Assembly: GCF_000382345.1 (NCBI RefSeq)
Contig: NZ_KB908080.1
Span: 62,001-126,000, forward strand
Direction: 5' to 3'
Origin: Massilia niastensis DSM 21313
Lineage (GTDB): Bacteria > Pseudomonadota > Gammaproteobacteria > Burkholderiales > Burkholderiaceae_D
Length of the DNA: 64,000 nucleotides
Shown here: positions 7,396 through 14,825 of the stretch, piece after piece
Position numbering within the stretch: the first letter of the stretch is position 1
Layout of the letters: each line of letters opens with the position of its first letter
Notes under the pieces: model-generated
The model's database searches: none
Told to the model about the DNA's origin: nothing
The model's input: only the letters and a program-made list of their open reading frames with translations
Translations under genes and position numbers: made by a program

Positions 7396-9072
7396 TCACA
7401 TGTTCGGGTAGTTCGGGCCGCCGCCGCCTTCCGGCGTCACCCAGACGATGTTCTGGGTCGGATCCTTGATGTCGCAGGTCTTGCAGTGCACGCAGTTCTG
7501 GGCGTTGATCTGCAGGCGGTCCTGGCCCGCATCCGTCTTCACGAACTCGTACACCCCGGCCGGGCAGTAGCGCTGTTCCGGTCCCGCGAACTTCGCCAGG
7601 TTGACGTCCACCGGGATGCTCGGGTTCTTCAGGGTCAGGTGCACCGGCTGGTCTTCGCTGTGGTTGGTGTTCGAGATGAATACCGACGACAGGCGGTCGA
7701 AGGTCAGCTTGCCGTCCGGCTTCGGATACACGATCGGCTTGAACTGCGCGGCCGGCTTCAGGCATTCGTGGTCGGCGTGATGGTGGCGCAGGGTCCACGG
7801 CGCCTTGCCGCGGAAGACGATCTGGTCGATGCCGACCATGATCGTGCCCAGCACCAGGCCTTTGCTCATCCAGGGCTTGAAGTTGCGCGCGATGTGCAGC
7901 TCCTCGTGCAGCCACGACTTCTCGAAGGCGGCCGGGTAGGCCGTCAGCTCGTCGCCCTGGCGGCCCGCAGCCAGCGCCTCGAAGGCGGCGTCGGCCGCCA
8001 GCATGCCGGTCTTGATCGCGGCATGGCTGCCCTTGATGCGGCTGGTGTTCAGGAAGCCGGCGTCGTCGCCGATCAGGGCGCCGCCCGGGAACACGGTCTT
8101 CGGCAGGGATTGCAAACCCCCTGCAGTGATCGCACGTGCGCCATACGAAATGCGCTTGCCGCCTTCGAAGGTGCCGCGGATCGCCGGGTGGGTTTTATAG
8201 CGCTGGAATTCCTCGTACGGCGACAGGTAGGGGTTTTCATACGACAGGCCCACCACGAAGCCGACCGCCACCAGGTTGTTCTCCAGGTGGTACAGGAAGG
8301 AGCCGCCATAGGTGGCGTTGTCGAGCGGCCAGCCGGCGGTGTGGATCACCAGGCCGGGCTGGTGCTTGGCGGGATCGATCTCCCACAGTTCCTTGATGCC
8401 GATGCCGTAGGTCTGCGGATCCTTGCCCTTGTTCAGGTCGTACTTCGCCATCAGCTGCTTGCCGAGGTGGCCGCGCGAACCTTCGGCGAACAGCGTGTAC
8501 CTGGCGTGCAGCTCCATGCCGAGCTGGAAGGCGTCGGTCGGTTCTCCCTCGCGATTGACGCCCATGTTGCCGGTGGCGACACCCTTCACGGAACCATCGT
8601 CGTGGTACAGGATCTCGGCGGCGGCGAAGCCGGGAAAGATCTCGACGCCCAGGCTCTCGGCCTGCTGGCCCAGCCAGCGCACCACATTGGCCAGCGAGAT
8701 CACGTAGTTGCCGTGGTTCTTCAGCGCGGGCGGAATCGCGAACCCGGGCGTGGCGTAGGACTTGGTCTCGGTCAGGAACAGCACGCGGTCTTCCGTCACC
8801 GCGGTGGTCAAAGGCGCGCCTTTTTCCTTCCAGTCCGGGATCAGTTCGCTGATTGCGCGCGGATCCATCACGGCGCCCGACAGGATGTGGGCGCCCAGTT
8901 CCCCGCCTTTCTCCAGCACACAGACCGACACGTCCTGGCCTTTTTCGGCGGCCAGCTGCTTGAGGCGGATCGCGCTGGACAAGCCTGCGGGACCGCCACC
9001 GACGATCACCACGTCGTATTCCATGGCTTCGCGCGGTCCGTATTGTTCGAGAATGTTGATTGCCTCAGTCAT
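7396..9072 (-). CDS. Electron-transfer flavoprotein-ubiquinone oxidoreductase
   Basis: 558 residues, full length for the family. FAD-binding VVIVGGGPAGLSSAIRL lies near residue 20. The C-terminal ferredoxin-like domain carries the 4Fe-4S ligands in NCVHCKTCDIKDP plus an upstream Cys in RYCPAG. The enzyme is a peripheral inner-membrane protein that takes electrons from reduced ETF (fatty-acid and amino-acid dehydrogenases) and passes them to ubiquinone. ETF itself is not in the window. The exported esterase follows it on the same strand. Divergent to it is an SDR gene, with about 170 bases of AT-richer promoter region between. Confidence 0.95.
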   Translation of the reverse strand: MTEAINILEQYGPREAMEYDVVIVGGGPAGLSSAIRLKQLAAEKGQDVSVCVLEKGGELGAHILSGAVMDPRAISELIPDWKEKGAPLTTAVTEDRVLFLTETKSYATPGFAIPPALKNHGNYVISLANVVRWLGQQAESLGVEIFPGFAAAEILYHDDGSVKGVATGNMGVNREGEPTDAFQLGMELHARYTLFAEGSRGHLGKQLMAKYDLNKGKDPQTYGIGIKELWEIDPAKHQPGLVIHTAGWPLDNATYGGSFLYHLENNLVAVGFVVGLSYENPYLSPYEEFQRYKTHPAIRGTFEGGKRISYGARAITAGGLQSLPKTVFPGGALIGDDAGFLNTSRIKGSHAAIKTGMLAADAAFEALAAGRQGDELTAYPAAFEKSWLHEELHIARNFKPWMSKGLVLGTIMVGIDQIVFRGKAPWTLRHHHADHECLKPAAQFKPIVYPKPDGKLTFDRLSSVFISNTNHSEDQPVHLTLKNPSIPVDVNLAKFAGPEQRYCPAGVYEFVKTDAGQDRLQINAQNCVHCKTCDIKDPTQNIVWVTPEGGGGPNYPNM

Positions 9073-9244
9073 AATTTTTATAAGGATAGAAAAATTTAAG
9101 CACGAGTGTGCGGTTTTTTAACGCTGTTTGCAACTATTGCCGCCATTTTACGGGCAATATTAGATGCGGCAATCTAATACTGGGCTTTTGTGACATCATT
9201 ATGCTTTCGCAACAGCGATGCGTGGGACAACGTGGGGAGCCGAC

Positions 9245-10021
9245 GTGGGTATTGAAGTCAATTTCGAAGGAAAGATTGCGATGGTCACGGGGGCCTCGAG
9301 CGGTCTCGGGGCACGGTTTGCAAAAGCGCTGGCCGGTGCGGGCGCGCAGGTGGTGCTGGCCTCGCGCCGCGTCGAGCGGCTCAAGGAGCTGCGCGCCGAG
9401 ATCGAAGCCGACGGCGGCGCGGCGCACGTGGTGCGGCTCGACGTGACCGACCTGGACAGTATCAAGTCGGCGATCGCGCATGCCGAGACCGAGGCCGGGC
9501 CGATCGACATCCTGGTGAACAATTCGGGGGTCTCGAGCACCCAGCGCCTGCTGGACGTGTCCGAGGACGACTATGGCTACATCATGGACACCAACCTGCG
9601 CGGCGCCTTCTTCATGGCGCAGCAGACCGCCAAGCGCATGATCGCGCGCGCCAAGGGCGACCCGCGCAAGCAGCACCGGATCGTCAACATCGCCTCGGTG
9701 GCGGGCCTGCGCGTGCTGCCGCAGATCGGCGTGTACTGCATCAGCAAGGCGGGCGTGGTGCAGATGACCAAGGCGATGGCGGTGGAGTGGGGCCGCTACG
9801 GCATCAACGTCAACGCCATCTGCCCCGGCTACATCGCGACCGAGATGAACGAGGATTACTTCGATACCGAGCAGGGGCGCAAGCTGATCGAGATGCTGCC
9901 GCGCAAACGCCCGGGCAGGCCGGAAGACCTCGACGGGCTGCTGCTGCTGCTGGCGGCGGAGGAAGCCCATTTTATCAATGGCGCCATCATCACTGCCGAC
10001 GACGGCATGACGGCGCAGTAA
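9245..10021 (+). CDS. Short-chain dehydrogenase/reductase
   Basis: 258 residues if started at GTG 9245, which has GGGGAG six bases upstream; a longer in-frame start exists at 9218. Classical SDR features are present: TGASSGLG for NAD(P) binding near residue 15, NNSGVS (NNAG equivalent), a catalytic Ser in NIASVAG, YCISKAG supplying Tyr and Lys, and CPGYIATEM. The family oxidises or reduces hydroxyl/keto groups. Thioesterase 10044-10466 follows after 22 bases and is probably in the same operon, suggesting acyl-CoA or hydroxyacyl metabolism next to ETF-QO. The substrate is unknown. Confidence 0.9.
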   Translation: MGIEVNFEGKIAMVTGASSGLGARFAKALAGAGAQVVLASRRVERLKELRAEIEADGGAAHVVRLDVTDLDSIKSAIAHAETEAGPIDILVNNSGVSSTQRLLDVSEDDYGYIMDTNLRGAFFMAQQTAKRMIARAKGDPRKQHRIVNIASVAGLRVLPQIGVYCISKAGVVQMTKAMAVEWGRYGINVNAICPGYIATEMNEDYFDTEQGRKLIEMLPRKRPGRPEDLDGLLLLLAAEEAHFINGAIITADDGMTAQ

Positions 10022-10043
10022 AGACGCAGTCAAGAAGGAAGCA

Positions 10044-10466
10044 ATGAGCAGCAGGAAGTTCGTGCATGCGATCCGCATGCCTATCCGTTGGGGTGACATG
10101 GATGCGATGGGTCACGTCAACAACACCAATTATTTCCGCTATATCGAGTCGGCCCGCATCGCGTGGCTGGAGCAGGTGGGCGGCATGCCCGATCCGCGCG
10201 GCGAAGGCCCGGTGATCGTGCATGCCTCGATGAGTTTCCTGAAGCAGCTGACCTATCCGGGCGAGATCGAGGTGCGCACCTTCGTGGCGCCGCCGGGGCG
10301 CTCGAGTGTCGAGGTGTCGCACGAGATCCGTCTCGTGGGGCCGGACGGGCAGGCGGGGGCGCTGCATGCCGAAGGGGCGGCCAAGGTGGTGTGGGTGAAT
10401 TTCGCGGCGGAGAAGTCGGCGCCCTTGCCGGAGGCCTTGCGGGCGGTGCTGCTTTCGGCTGAGTAG
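10044..10466 (+). CDS. Hot-dog acyl-CoA thioesterase (4HBT/YbgC type)
   Basis: 140 residues. The N-terminal phrase RWGDMDAMGHVNNTNYFRYIESARIAWL is the 4-hydroxybenzoyl-CoA thioesterase motif; the Asp in WGDMDAMGHVNN is the catalytic residue of this class. A single hot-dog domain fills the protein, and the family works as dimers or tetramers in the cytosol. It lies 22 bases behind the SDR gene, so the two are likely co-transcribed. It hydrolyses short or medium acyl-CoA or aryl-CoA, with the precise substrate unknown. Confidence 0.9.
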   Translation: MSSRKFVHAIRMPIRWGDMDAMGHVNNTNYFRYIESARIAWLEQVGGMPDPRGEGPVIVHASMSFLKQLTYPGEIEVRTFVAPPGRSSVEVSHEIRLVGPDGQAGALHAEGAAKVVWVNFAAEKSAPLPEALRAVLLSAE

Positions 10467-10476
10467 AGCGGGGTTC

Positions 10477-10498
10477 GCGGCTGCCCATTCGCAGCCGC
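10477..10498. terminator. Hairpin between convergent genes
   Basis: GCGGCTGC and GCAGCCGC form a perfect 8-bp stem around a 6-base loop in the gap between the thioesterase and the convergent LuxR gene. There is no T-run on either side, so it is at best a weak bidirectional terminator. Confidence 0.4.
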
Positions 10499-10507
10499 AG
10501 GCGCGGG

Positions 10508-11095
10508 CTACCTCGCCACGCCCACCAGCTTGTGCACCAGCTCCGACGAGGTCGATGCCGAGAACTTGCGCATCAGGCTGGCCCGGTGCATCTCCACCGT
10601 GCGCGGCGACAGGTCGGTCTCGCGCGCGATCACCTTGCTGGTCTTGCCCTCCACCAGCAGCGCCGCGATCTCGCGTTCGCGCGGCGTCAGCTCCGCCGTC
10701 ACCGGCCTTTTCTCGCTCACGTCCTCGAAGGTCCACACCCCCGCGCCCAGCGGCTCGGCCGGATTCAGCGCCCGTCCCGTCACGTGGCACCAGAACAGTT
10801 CCCCGCTGGCGCGGCGCATGATGCGCTCGTCCGAATAGCGCCCCCTGGCATTCATGATCGGGATGATCCGGTCGCCGGTCCTGAGGAATTCATCCATCGT
10901 CGGATAGAGCACGCAGAACGATTTTCCGTCCAGGTGGCCGCGCTCGTAGCCGAACATCGCGGCCAGCGCCTCGTTGCAGGCCTGGATCACGCGGTTGACC
11001 GAGATGCACATGCCGACCGGGGCATGCTGGAAGATCATCTGGTAATCGATGGCGTATGATGGGTTCATCTGGGGGAGATCGACTGCTGTGTTCAT
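10508..11095 (-). CDS. PAS-LuxR transcriptional regulator
   Basis: 195 residues from the ATG at 11095; a longer frame extends to 11263, but its first 56 residues look non-coding. The PAS domain lies near 20-120 (IFQHAPVGMCISVNRVIQACNEALAAMFGYERG) and ends in a PAC-like segment. The LuxR/GerE helix-turn-helix is at 130-195 (ELTPREREIAALLVEGKTSKVIARETDLSPRTVEMHR). There is no receiver domain, so it senses a ligand or redox state directly through PAS. It is divergent from scoAB, with a ~240-base structured intergenic region, and could regulate those genes; this is inferred from position only. Confidence 0.85.
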   Translation of the reverse strand: MNTAVDLPQMNPSYAIDYQMIFQHAPVGMCISVNRVIQACNEALAAMFGYERGHLDGKSFCVLYPTMDEFLRTGDRIIPIMNARGRYSDERIMRRASGELFWCHVTGRALNPAEPLGAGVWTFEDVSEKRPVTAELTPREREIAALLVEGKTSKVIARETDLSPRTVEMHRASLMRKFSASTSSELVHKLVGVAR

Positions 11096-11179
11096 CGAGG
11101 TGGGGGCCGTAGTTCTACGGTATTGTGCTTCGGTGCCCTGTATTTTATGCTGAGAATCTACTCTTGTAGGAAAGCTTGG

Positions 11180-11278
11180 ACAAGCGTCGCGAGCGGCAGC
11201 AATGTTGGCCGAGAAGCGCAGCTGTACGAGAAGTACAGCGAGCCTCGCAGGCCGACAGTGCAACGCGCAGCAGCTTGT
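11180..11278. repeat. Highly structured intergenic element
   Basis: Nested inverted repeats fill this stretch: outer ACAAGC (11180-11185) with GCTTGT (11273-11278), GTTGGCC (11204-11210) with GGCCGAC (11250-11256, one wobble), CGAG with CTCG, and a tip hairpin GCTGTAC-GAGAA-GTACAGC (11221-11239). The left side contains GCGAGCGGCAGCA (11189-11201), which recurs exactly inside a hairpin at 28339-28351. It is either a family-specific interspersed repeat or a structured RNA in the scoA leader. Confidence 0.55.
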
Positions 11279-11333
11279 TCGAGGTTTCTGGGGTACAGAA
11301 GAGCTTTTGGGCTTAACTATAAAAGGGACGGGT

Positions 11334-12029
11334 ATGAATAAAGTTTATCCTGATGCGCGGTCGGCCCTGGCCGGCATCGTCCAAGACGGCCAGACCATCG
11401 CCGTGGGCGGCTTCGGCCTGTGCGGCATTCCGGAGGCGCTGATCGAAGCGCTGCGCGATTCCGGCGTGAAGAACCTCACCGCGATTTCGAACAACGCCGG
11501 CGTCGACGGCTTCGGCCTCGGCCAGCTGCTGGAAACGCGCCAGATCAAGAAGATGATCTCGTCCTACGTGGGCGAGAACAAGGAGTTCGCGCGCCAGTTC
11601 CTGGCCGGCGAACTGGAACTCGAATTCACCCCGCAGGGCACCCTGGCCGAGAAGCTGCGCGCCGGCGGCGCCGGCATCCCGGCCTTCTTCACCAAGACCG
11701 GCTACGGCACCATTGTCGCCGAAGGCAAGGAAACCCGTGAGTTCGACGGCGAACACTATGTGATGGAACGCAGCCTGGTGCCGGACGTCTCGCTGGTCAA
11801 GGCCTACATGGCCGACCGCGCCGGCAACCTGGTGTTCCGCAAGACGGCCCGCAACTTCAATCCGAACGTGGCCATGGCAGGCAAGGTCTGCATCGTCGAA
11901 GTCGAGAAGCTGGTCGAGATCGGCGAGATCGATCCGGACCAGGTGCACACCGCGAGCATCTTCGTGCACCGCATCGTCCACAATCCGACGCCGGAAAAGC
12001 GCATCGAACAGCGCACCGTGCGCACCTAA
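11334..12029 (+). CDS. scoA: 3-oxoacid CoA-transferase subunit A
   Basis: 231 residues, started at ATG 11334 behind AAAGGGACGG. The CoA-transferase family I alpha signature is clear: GQTIAVGGFGLCGIPE near the start, SNNAGVDGFGLG, and GTLAEKLRAGGAGIPAFFT. With the beta subunit encoded 24 bases downstream it forms succinyl-CoA:3-ketoacid CoA-transferase, which activates acetoacetate to acetoacetyl-CoA using succinyl-CoA. Together with bdhA (18 kb) this gives a route for using 3-hydroxybutyrate and the products of poly-hydroxybutyrate breakdown. The upstream region is unusually rich in inverted repeats. Confidence 0.95.
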   Translation: MNKVYPDARSALAGIVQDGQTIAVGGFGLCGIPEALIEALRDSGVKNLTAISNNAGVDGFGLGQLLETRQIKKMISSYVGENKEFARQFLAGELELEFTPQGTLAEKLRAGGAGIPAFFTKTGYGTIVAEGKETREFDGEHYVMERSLVPDVSLVKAYMADRAGNLVFRKTARNFNPNVAMAGKVCIVEVEKLVEIGEIDPDQVHTASIFVHRIVHNPTPEKRIEQRTVRT

Positions 12030-12053
12030 CCAAGACCGATTCGGAGACAGAAC

Positions 12054-12704
12054 ATGGCATGGACTCGTGATGAAATGGCCGCGCGCGCGGCACGGGAGCT
12101 GCAGGACGGCTTCTACGTGAACCTGGGGATCGGCCTGCCGACCCTGGTCGCCAACTACGTACCGCAGGATATCGAGGTGTTCCTGCAGTCCGAGAACGGC
12201 CTGCTCGGCATCGGCCCGTTCCCGACCGAGGAGGAGGTCGACGCCGACCTGATCAACGCCGGCAAGCAGACCGTCACCGCACTGCCGGGCTCAGCCTACT
12301 TCAGCTCGGCCGATTCCTTCGGCATGATCCGCGGCGGCAAGATCAACCTGGCGATCCTGGGTGCGATGCAGGTGTCCGAACGCGGCGACCTGGCCAACTG
12401 GATGATTCCCGGCAAAATGGTCAAGGGCATGGGCGGCGCGATGGACCTGGTGGCGGGCGTCAAGCGCGTCGTGGTCGTGATGGAACACGTCGCCACCGCC
12501 AAGGATGGCTCGACCTCGCACAAGATCCTCAAGAAATGCGACCTGCCGCTGACCGGCGTGGGCGTGGTCGACCGCATCATCACCGACCTGGGCGTGATGG
12601 ACGTGACCGAGACCGGCCTGAAGCTGGTGGAACTGGCGCCGGGCGTGAACAAGGAACAGATCGTGGCCGCGACCGGCTGCGAACTCGATACCTCGGCGGT
12701 GTAA
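12054..12704 (+). CDS. scoB: 3-oxoacid CoA-transferase subunit B
   Basis: 216 residues. The beta-subunit motif is present: [19 protein letters not shown], and then [12 protein letters not shown], whose Glu in the SENG signature is the catalytic residue that forms the CoA thioester intermediate. It is paired with scoA in an operon and followed by a strong terminator at 12738-12770. It acts in the cytosol in ketone-body catabolism. Confidence 0.95.
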   Translation: MAWTRDEMAARAARELQDGFYVNLGIGLPTLVANYVPQDIEVFLQSENGLLGIGPFPTEEEVDADLINAGKQTVTALPGSAYFSSADSFGMIRGGKINLAILGAMQVSERGDLANWMIPGKMVKGMGGAMDLVAGVKRVVVVMEHVATAKDGSTSHKILKKCDLPLTGVGVVDRIITDLGVMDVTETGLKLVELAPGVNKEQIVAATGCELDTSAV

Positions 12705-12737
12705 ACGACAAGACGGCCCGCCCGGGGCCGCTCGACA

Positions 12738-12770
12738 AGCCCGGCAGGCGTCCCTGCCGGGCTTTTTTTT
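12738..12770 (+). terminator. Rho-independent terminator of scoAB
   Basis: AGCCCGGCAGG pairs with CCTGCCGGGCT around a 4-base loop and is followed by a run of eight T. It overlaps the stop of the convergent M56 gene at 12769. Confidence 0.9.
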
Positions 12771-14034
12771 AATCCACCGACCAGACGTACTTGACCTTGG
12801 CCCAGGACTGCACTGGCAGGCCGGCCTTGCGTCCCGGATAGAAGCTGCATTTGCTGATCGCCGTGAGTGCCGCGTCGTCCAGCGCCGGATGACCGCTCGA
12901 ATCCAGGACCTTCGAATCCTTGACCTTGCCGTCGGTACCGACCAGGAAGTCGAAGGCGACCGTGCCTTGCTGCTTCAACTTGAGTGCCTCGTGCGGATAG
13001 ACCGGCTTCTTGCAGCTCGGGAAGTCGACGCTGGCATAGGTATCGGGCTCGGCAGTCGTTTGCGGTGCAGGTGCGGCATGGGCAAACAGCGCGGTGCTCA
13101 TCACGGCGATACCCAGCAGGGGAATCGCGGCTTTCCAGTTCAATGCTTGCGTATCGGGACGAACCAATCGTTTGATGCGGAACATAAGATCTCCTCCGTT
13201 GGCGGGAACCGCCAGGTGGTGGGTTGAGAACTGGATGCGCTCCAGCTCGGAAAGGGCAAGGGCCAGGCGCCGCGGTTCGCCGAGTATCCTTGCTGCGAAA
13301 TCGTCTGCAATGTGTTCACGTTCCTGACGCACCTGACCCGAGATCCACCACACCGCCGGGTGGTAGAACAGCAGGGTCTCGACCAGGTTCTGCGCCAGGT
13401 TGACCAGGTAATCGTGGCGCCGGATATGCGCCAGTTCATGCGCCAGCAGGGCTTCCAGCAGGTGGGCCGGCATGCCGGACACCAGCGCCGCCGGCACCAG
13501 CACGACCGGGCGCCACCAGCCGGCCGTGACCGGGCTGGCCAGGCCGGCGACCACGCGCAGCCGCACCGTCCTGGTCAGGTCGAAGCGGACGGCCAGCCGA
13601 TCCAGCCGCGCCTGCCAGGCCGGATCGCTGGCCTCGTCCCTGGCGGCGCGCCTGATCCACAGCAGCCCCATCGCCATGCGCAGCGCCAGCAGCAGCGCGC
13701 ACAGCGCCCAGCACAGCACGATGCCGGCCAGGTGCTCGCGCAGCAGCGTGGTCCAGATCCCGTCGTCCGCCGTGCCGGCGGCCTCGGCCTGGGCTGCGAA
13801 CAGGCCGGCGGCCCCTGTCGCCGCCGCGCCGTCCCGCAGGCGCAGGACCAGGTCGAGCGCCGGCCAGGCCAGGCACAGGAACAGGCCGGCGCAGGCCACC
13901 AGGTAGCGCTGTTCGGCGCGGGCGTTGCGCAGCAGCGCCAGGCAGACCGCGGTGGCGCAGCCGACCAGCACGCCCTGCCAGAGGAAGTGCAGCAGGGTCC
14001 AGCCCAGTGCGGCGATCACCCCGGCGGCGCTCAT
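12769..14034 (-). CDS. BlaR1-type M56 peptidase fused to a TonB C-terminal domain
   Basis: 421 residues. The start ATG (14034) overlaps the stop of the blaI-like gene by four bases (ATGA), so translation is coupled. Several N-terminal membrane helices are followed by the M56 zinc-peptidase segment with HELAH in LLAHELAHIRRHDY and a downstream EREHIADDFA. A single helix follows (IPLLGIAVMSTALFAHA), then a TonB/energy-transducer-like C-terminal domain (PVYPHEALKLKQQG, VDSSGHPALDDAAL-type phrase). Known M56 BlaR1 sensors cleave their BlaI repressor on antibiotic stress. Here the sensor penicillin-binding domain is replaced by a periplasmic TonB-like domain, so the signal and target are unknown. 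Confidence 0.87.
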   Translation of the reverse strand: MSAAGVIAALGWTLLHFLWQGVLVGCATAVCLALLRNARAEQRYLVACAGLFLCLAWPALDLVLRLRDGAAATGAAGLFAAQAEAAGTADDGIWTTLLREHLAGIVLCWALCALLLALRMAMGLLWIRRAARDEASDPAWQARLDRLAVRFDLTRTVRLRVVAGLASPVTAGWWRPVVLVPAALVSGMPAHLLEALLAHELAHIRRHDYLVNLAQNLVETLLFYHPAVWWISGQVRQEREHIADDFAARILGEPRRLALALSELERIQFSTHHLAVPANGGDLMFRIKRLVRPDTQALNWKAAIPLLGIAVMSTALFAHAAPAPQTTAEPDTYASVDFPSCKKPVYPHEALKLKQQGTVAFDFLVGTDGKVKDSKVLDSSGHPALDDAALTAISKCSFYPGRKAGLPVQSWAKVKYVWSVD

Positions 14035-14420
14035 TGCTTGTCCTTGTCGTCGCGCAGCAACTGCTCGATCTCGTCGCGCTCCTTCTTCGAGATGCCGCTC
14101 TTCAGCGCCGCCAGCACCAGCGCCTTGGCGGAACCGGCGAAGGCGCGCTGCATCAGGTCCTTCAGCAGGTTGCCCTGCAGGGCGTCGCGGGCGTGGGCCG
14201 GGGCGTAGACATGGGAGCGTTCGCTCTCGTCGCGGATCAGCAGGCCCTTGCCGTGCATCACCTGCATCAGGCGCAGCACGGTGGCGTAGGTCACGTCCGG
14301 ACGCTGTTTCAGCATCTCTTCGTGGGCCTGCTTGGCGGTGGCGGAGCCGAGCGGCCACAGGACCTGCAGCAGGTCGAGTTCGGCCGGAGTGGGCTTGGGG
14401 GCGTCGGTGGGGCGGGGCAT
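14031..14420 (-). CDS. BlaI/MecI-family transcriptional repressor
   Basis: 129 residues, behind an AAGGAGG ribosome site. The winged helix covers about 10-80 (LDLLQVLWPLGSATAKQAHEEM, DVTYATVLRLMQVMHGKGLL) and a C-terminal dimerisation helix ends KKERDEIEQLLRDDK. These repressors bind dyads as dimers and are inactivated by cleavage by the partner M56 protease encoded next (overlap ATGA). A matching dyad, TAGAC-N6-GTCTA, lies across the -35 of its own promoter, so autoregulation is likely. Confidence 0.92.
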   Translation of the reverse strand: MPRPTDAPKPTPAELDLLQVLWPLGSATAKQAHEEMLKQRPDVTYATVLRLMQVMHGKGLLIRDESERSHVYAPAHARDALQGNLLKDLMQRAFAGSAKALVLAALKSGISKKERDEIEQLLRDDKDKQ

Positions 14421-14454
14421 GGCATCCTCCTTGGTCTTGGCCAGCCTCTAGATT

Positions 14455-14478
14455 AATCGGTCTAGACAGATGTGTCTA
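14455..14478 (-). promoter_or_regulatory. Promoter and BlaI-type operator of the blaI-M56 operon
   Basis: On the minus strand TAGACA (14478-14473) is followed after 17 bases by TAATCT, a plausible sigma-70 promoter. The -35 is embedded in the perfect dyad TAGACA-GATG-TGTCTA (14463-14478). That dyad can also be written TAGAC-N6-GTCTA and is the likely repressor binding site. Confidence 0.6.
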
Positions 14479-14523
14479 CTAAATTCTGATTGGTATCGCG
14501 CACCTACCATTCAGGGGCAACCA

Positions 14524-14740
14524 TTCAGGGTCAGGTCTGTCATTCGGACATGGACGCCCAAGCCTTGCGATATTTCAGAACGTCGTTGAATTTGCTGACA
14601 CTCGTTTTCCCGTCCAGGCTCTCTCCATCTGCTCGAAACAACGACGAGCCGAGCAGCTGACGCATTGGATTAGACAAATCAGGTTTTGATATGGATCAAA
14701 GGTGTGTGATCGGTGTCCGAATGACAGACCTGACCCTGAA
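14524..14740. mobile_element. MITE-like element with 27-bp perfect terminal inverted repeats
   Basis: The left end (14524-14550, beginning TTCAGGGTCAGG and ending CGGACA) is repeated exactly in inverted orientation at 14714-14740. The 163-bp interior contains a minus-strand coding phrase. A partial third copy of the tip (ACCATTCAGGG, 14506-14516) precedes the left end. The size, perfect TIRs and intergenic position suggest a non-autonomous transposable or REP-type element. No transposase is encoded in it. Confidence 0.6.
14548..14673 (-). CDS. Possible small ORF inside the inverted-repeat element
   Basis: On the minus strand an ATG near 14673 opens about 41 codons beginning MRQLLGSSLF and ending AWASMSE, with the stop codon supplied by the terminal inverted repeat. 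The same frame is open about ten codons further upstream (SISKPDLSNP) to a stop. The amino-acid usage looks like real protein. No clear ribosome site or recognised family is visible. It could be a cargo peptide or the tail of a lost gene captured by the element. Confidence 0.25.
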
Positions 14741-14745
14741 GGGGG

Positions 14746-14767
14746 GATTAGACTTTGGTGTCTAATC
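14746..14767. promoter_or_regulatory. Second TAGAC-N6-GTCTA dyad
   Basis: GATTAGAC-TTTGGT-GTCTAATC has perfect 8-bp arms. Its core TAGAC-N6-GTCTA has exactly the half-site sequence and spacing of the dyad at the blaI promoter, 285 bp away on the other side of the inverted-repeat element. It is probably a second binding site for the same repressor. Confidence 0.5.
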
Positions 14768-14778
14768 GGGGGAGGGGC

Positions 14779-14804
14779 GAAAAAAAACCGCGCCGTAGCG
14801 CGGT
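14779..14804 (-). terminator. Rho-independent terminator of dctA
   Basis: On the minus strand ACCGCGC pairs with GCGCGGT around a 4-base loop and is followed by a run of T (seen as A on the plus strand from 14779). It lies just past the dctA stop. Confidence 0.85.
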
Positions 14805-14825
14805 CTCTTTGGGGAGCAGGTCGGA

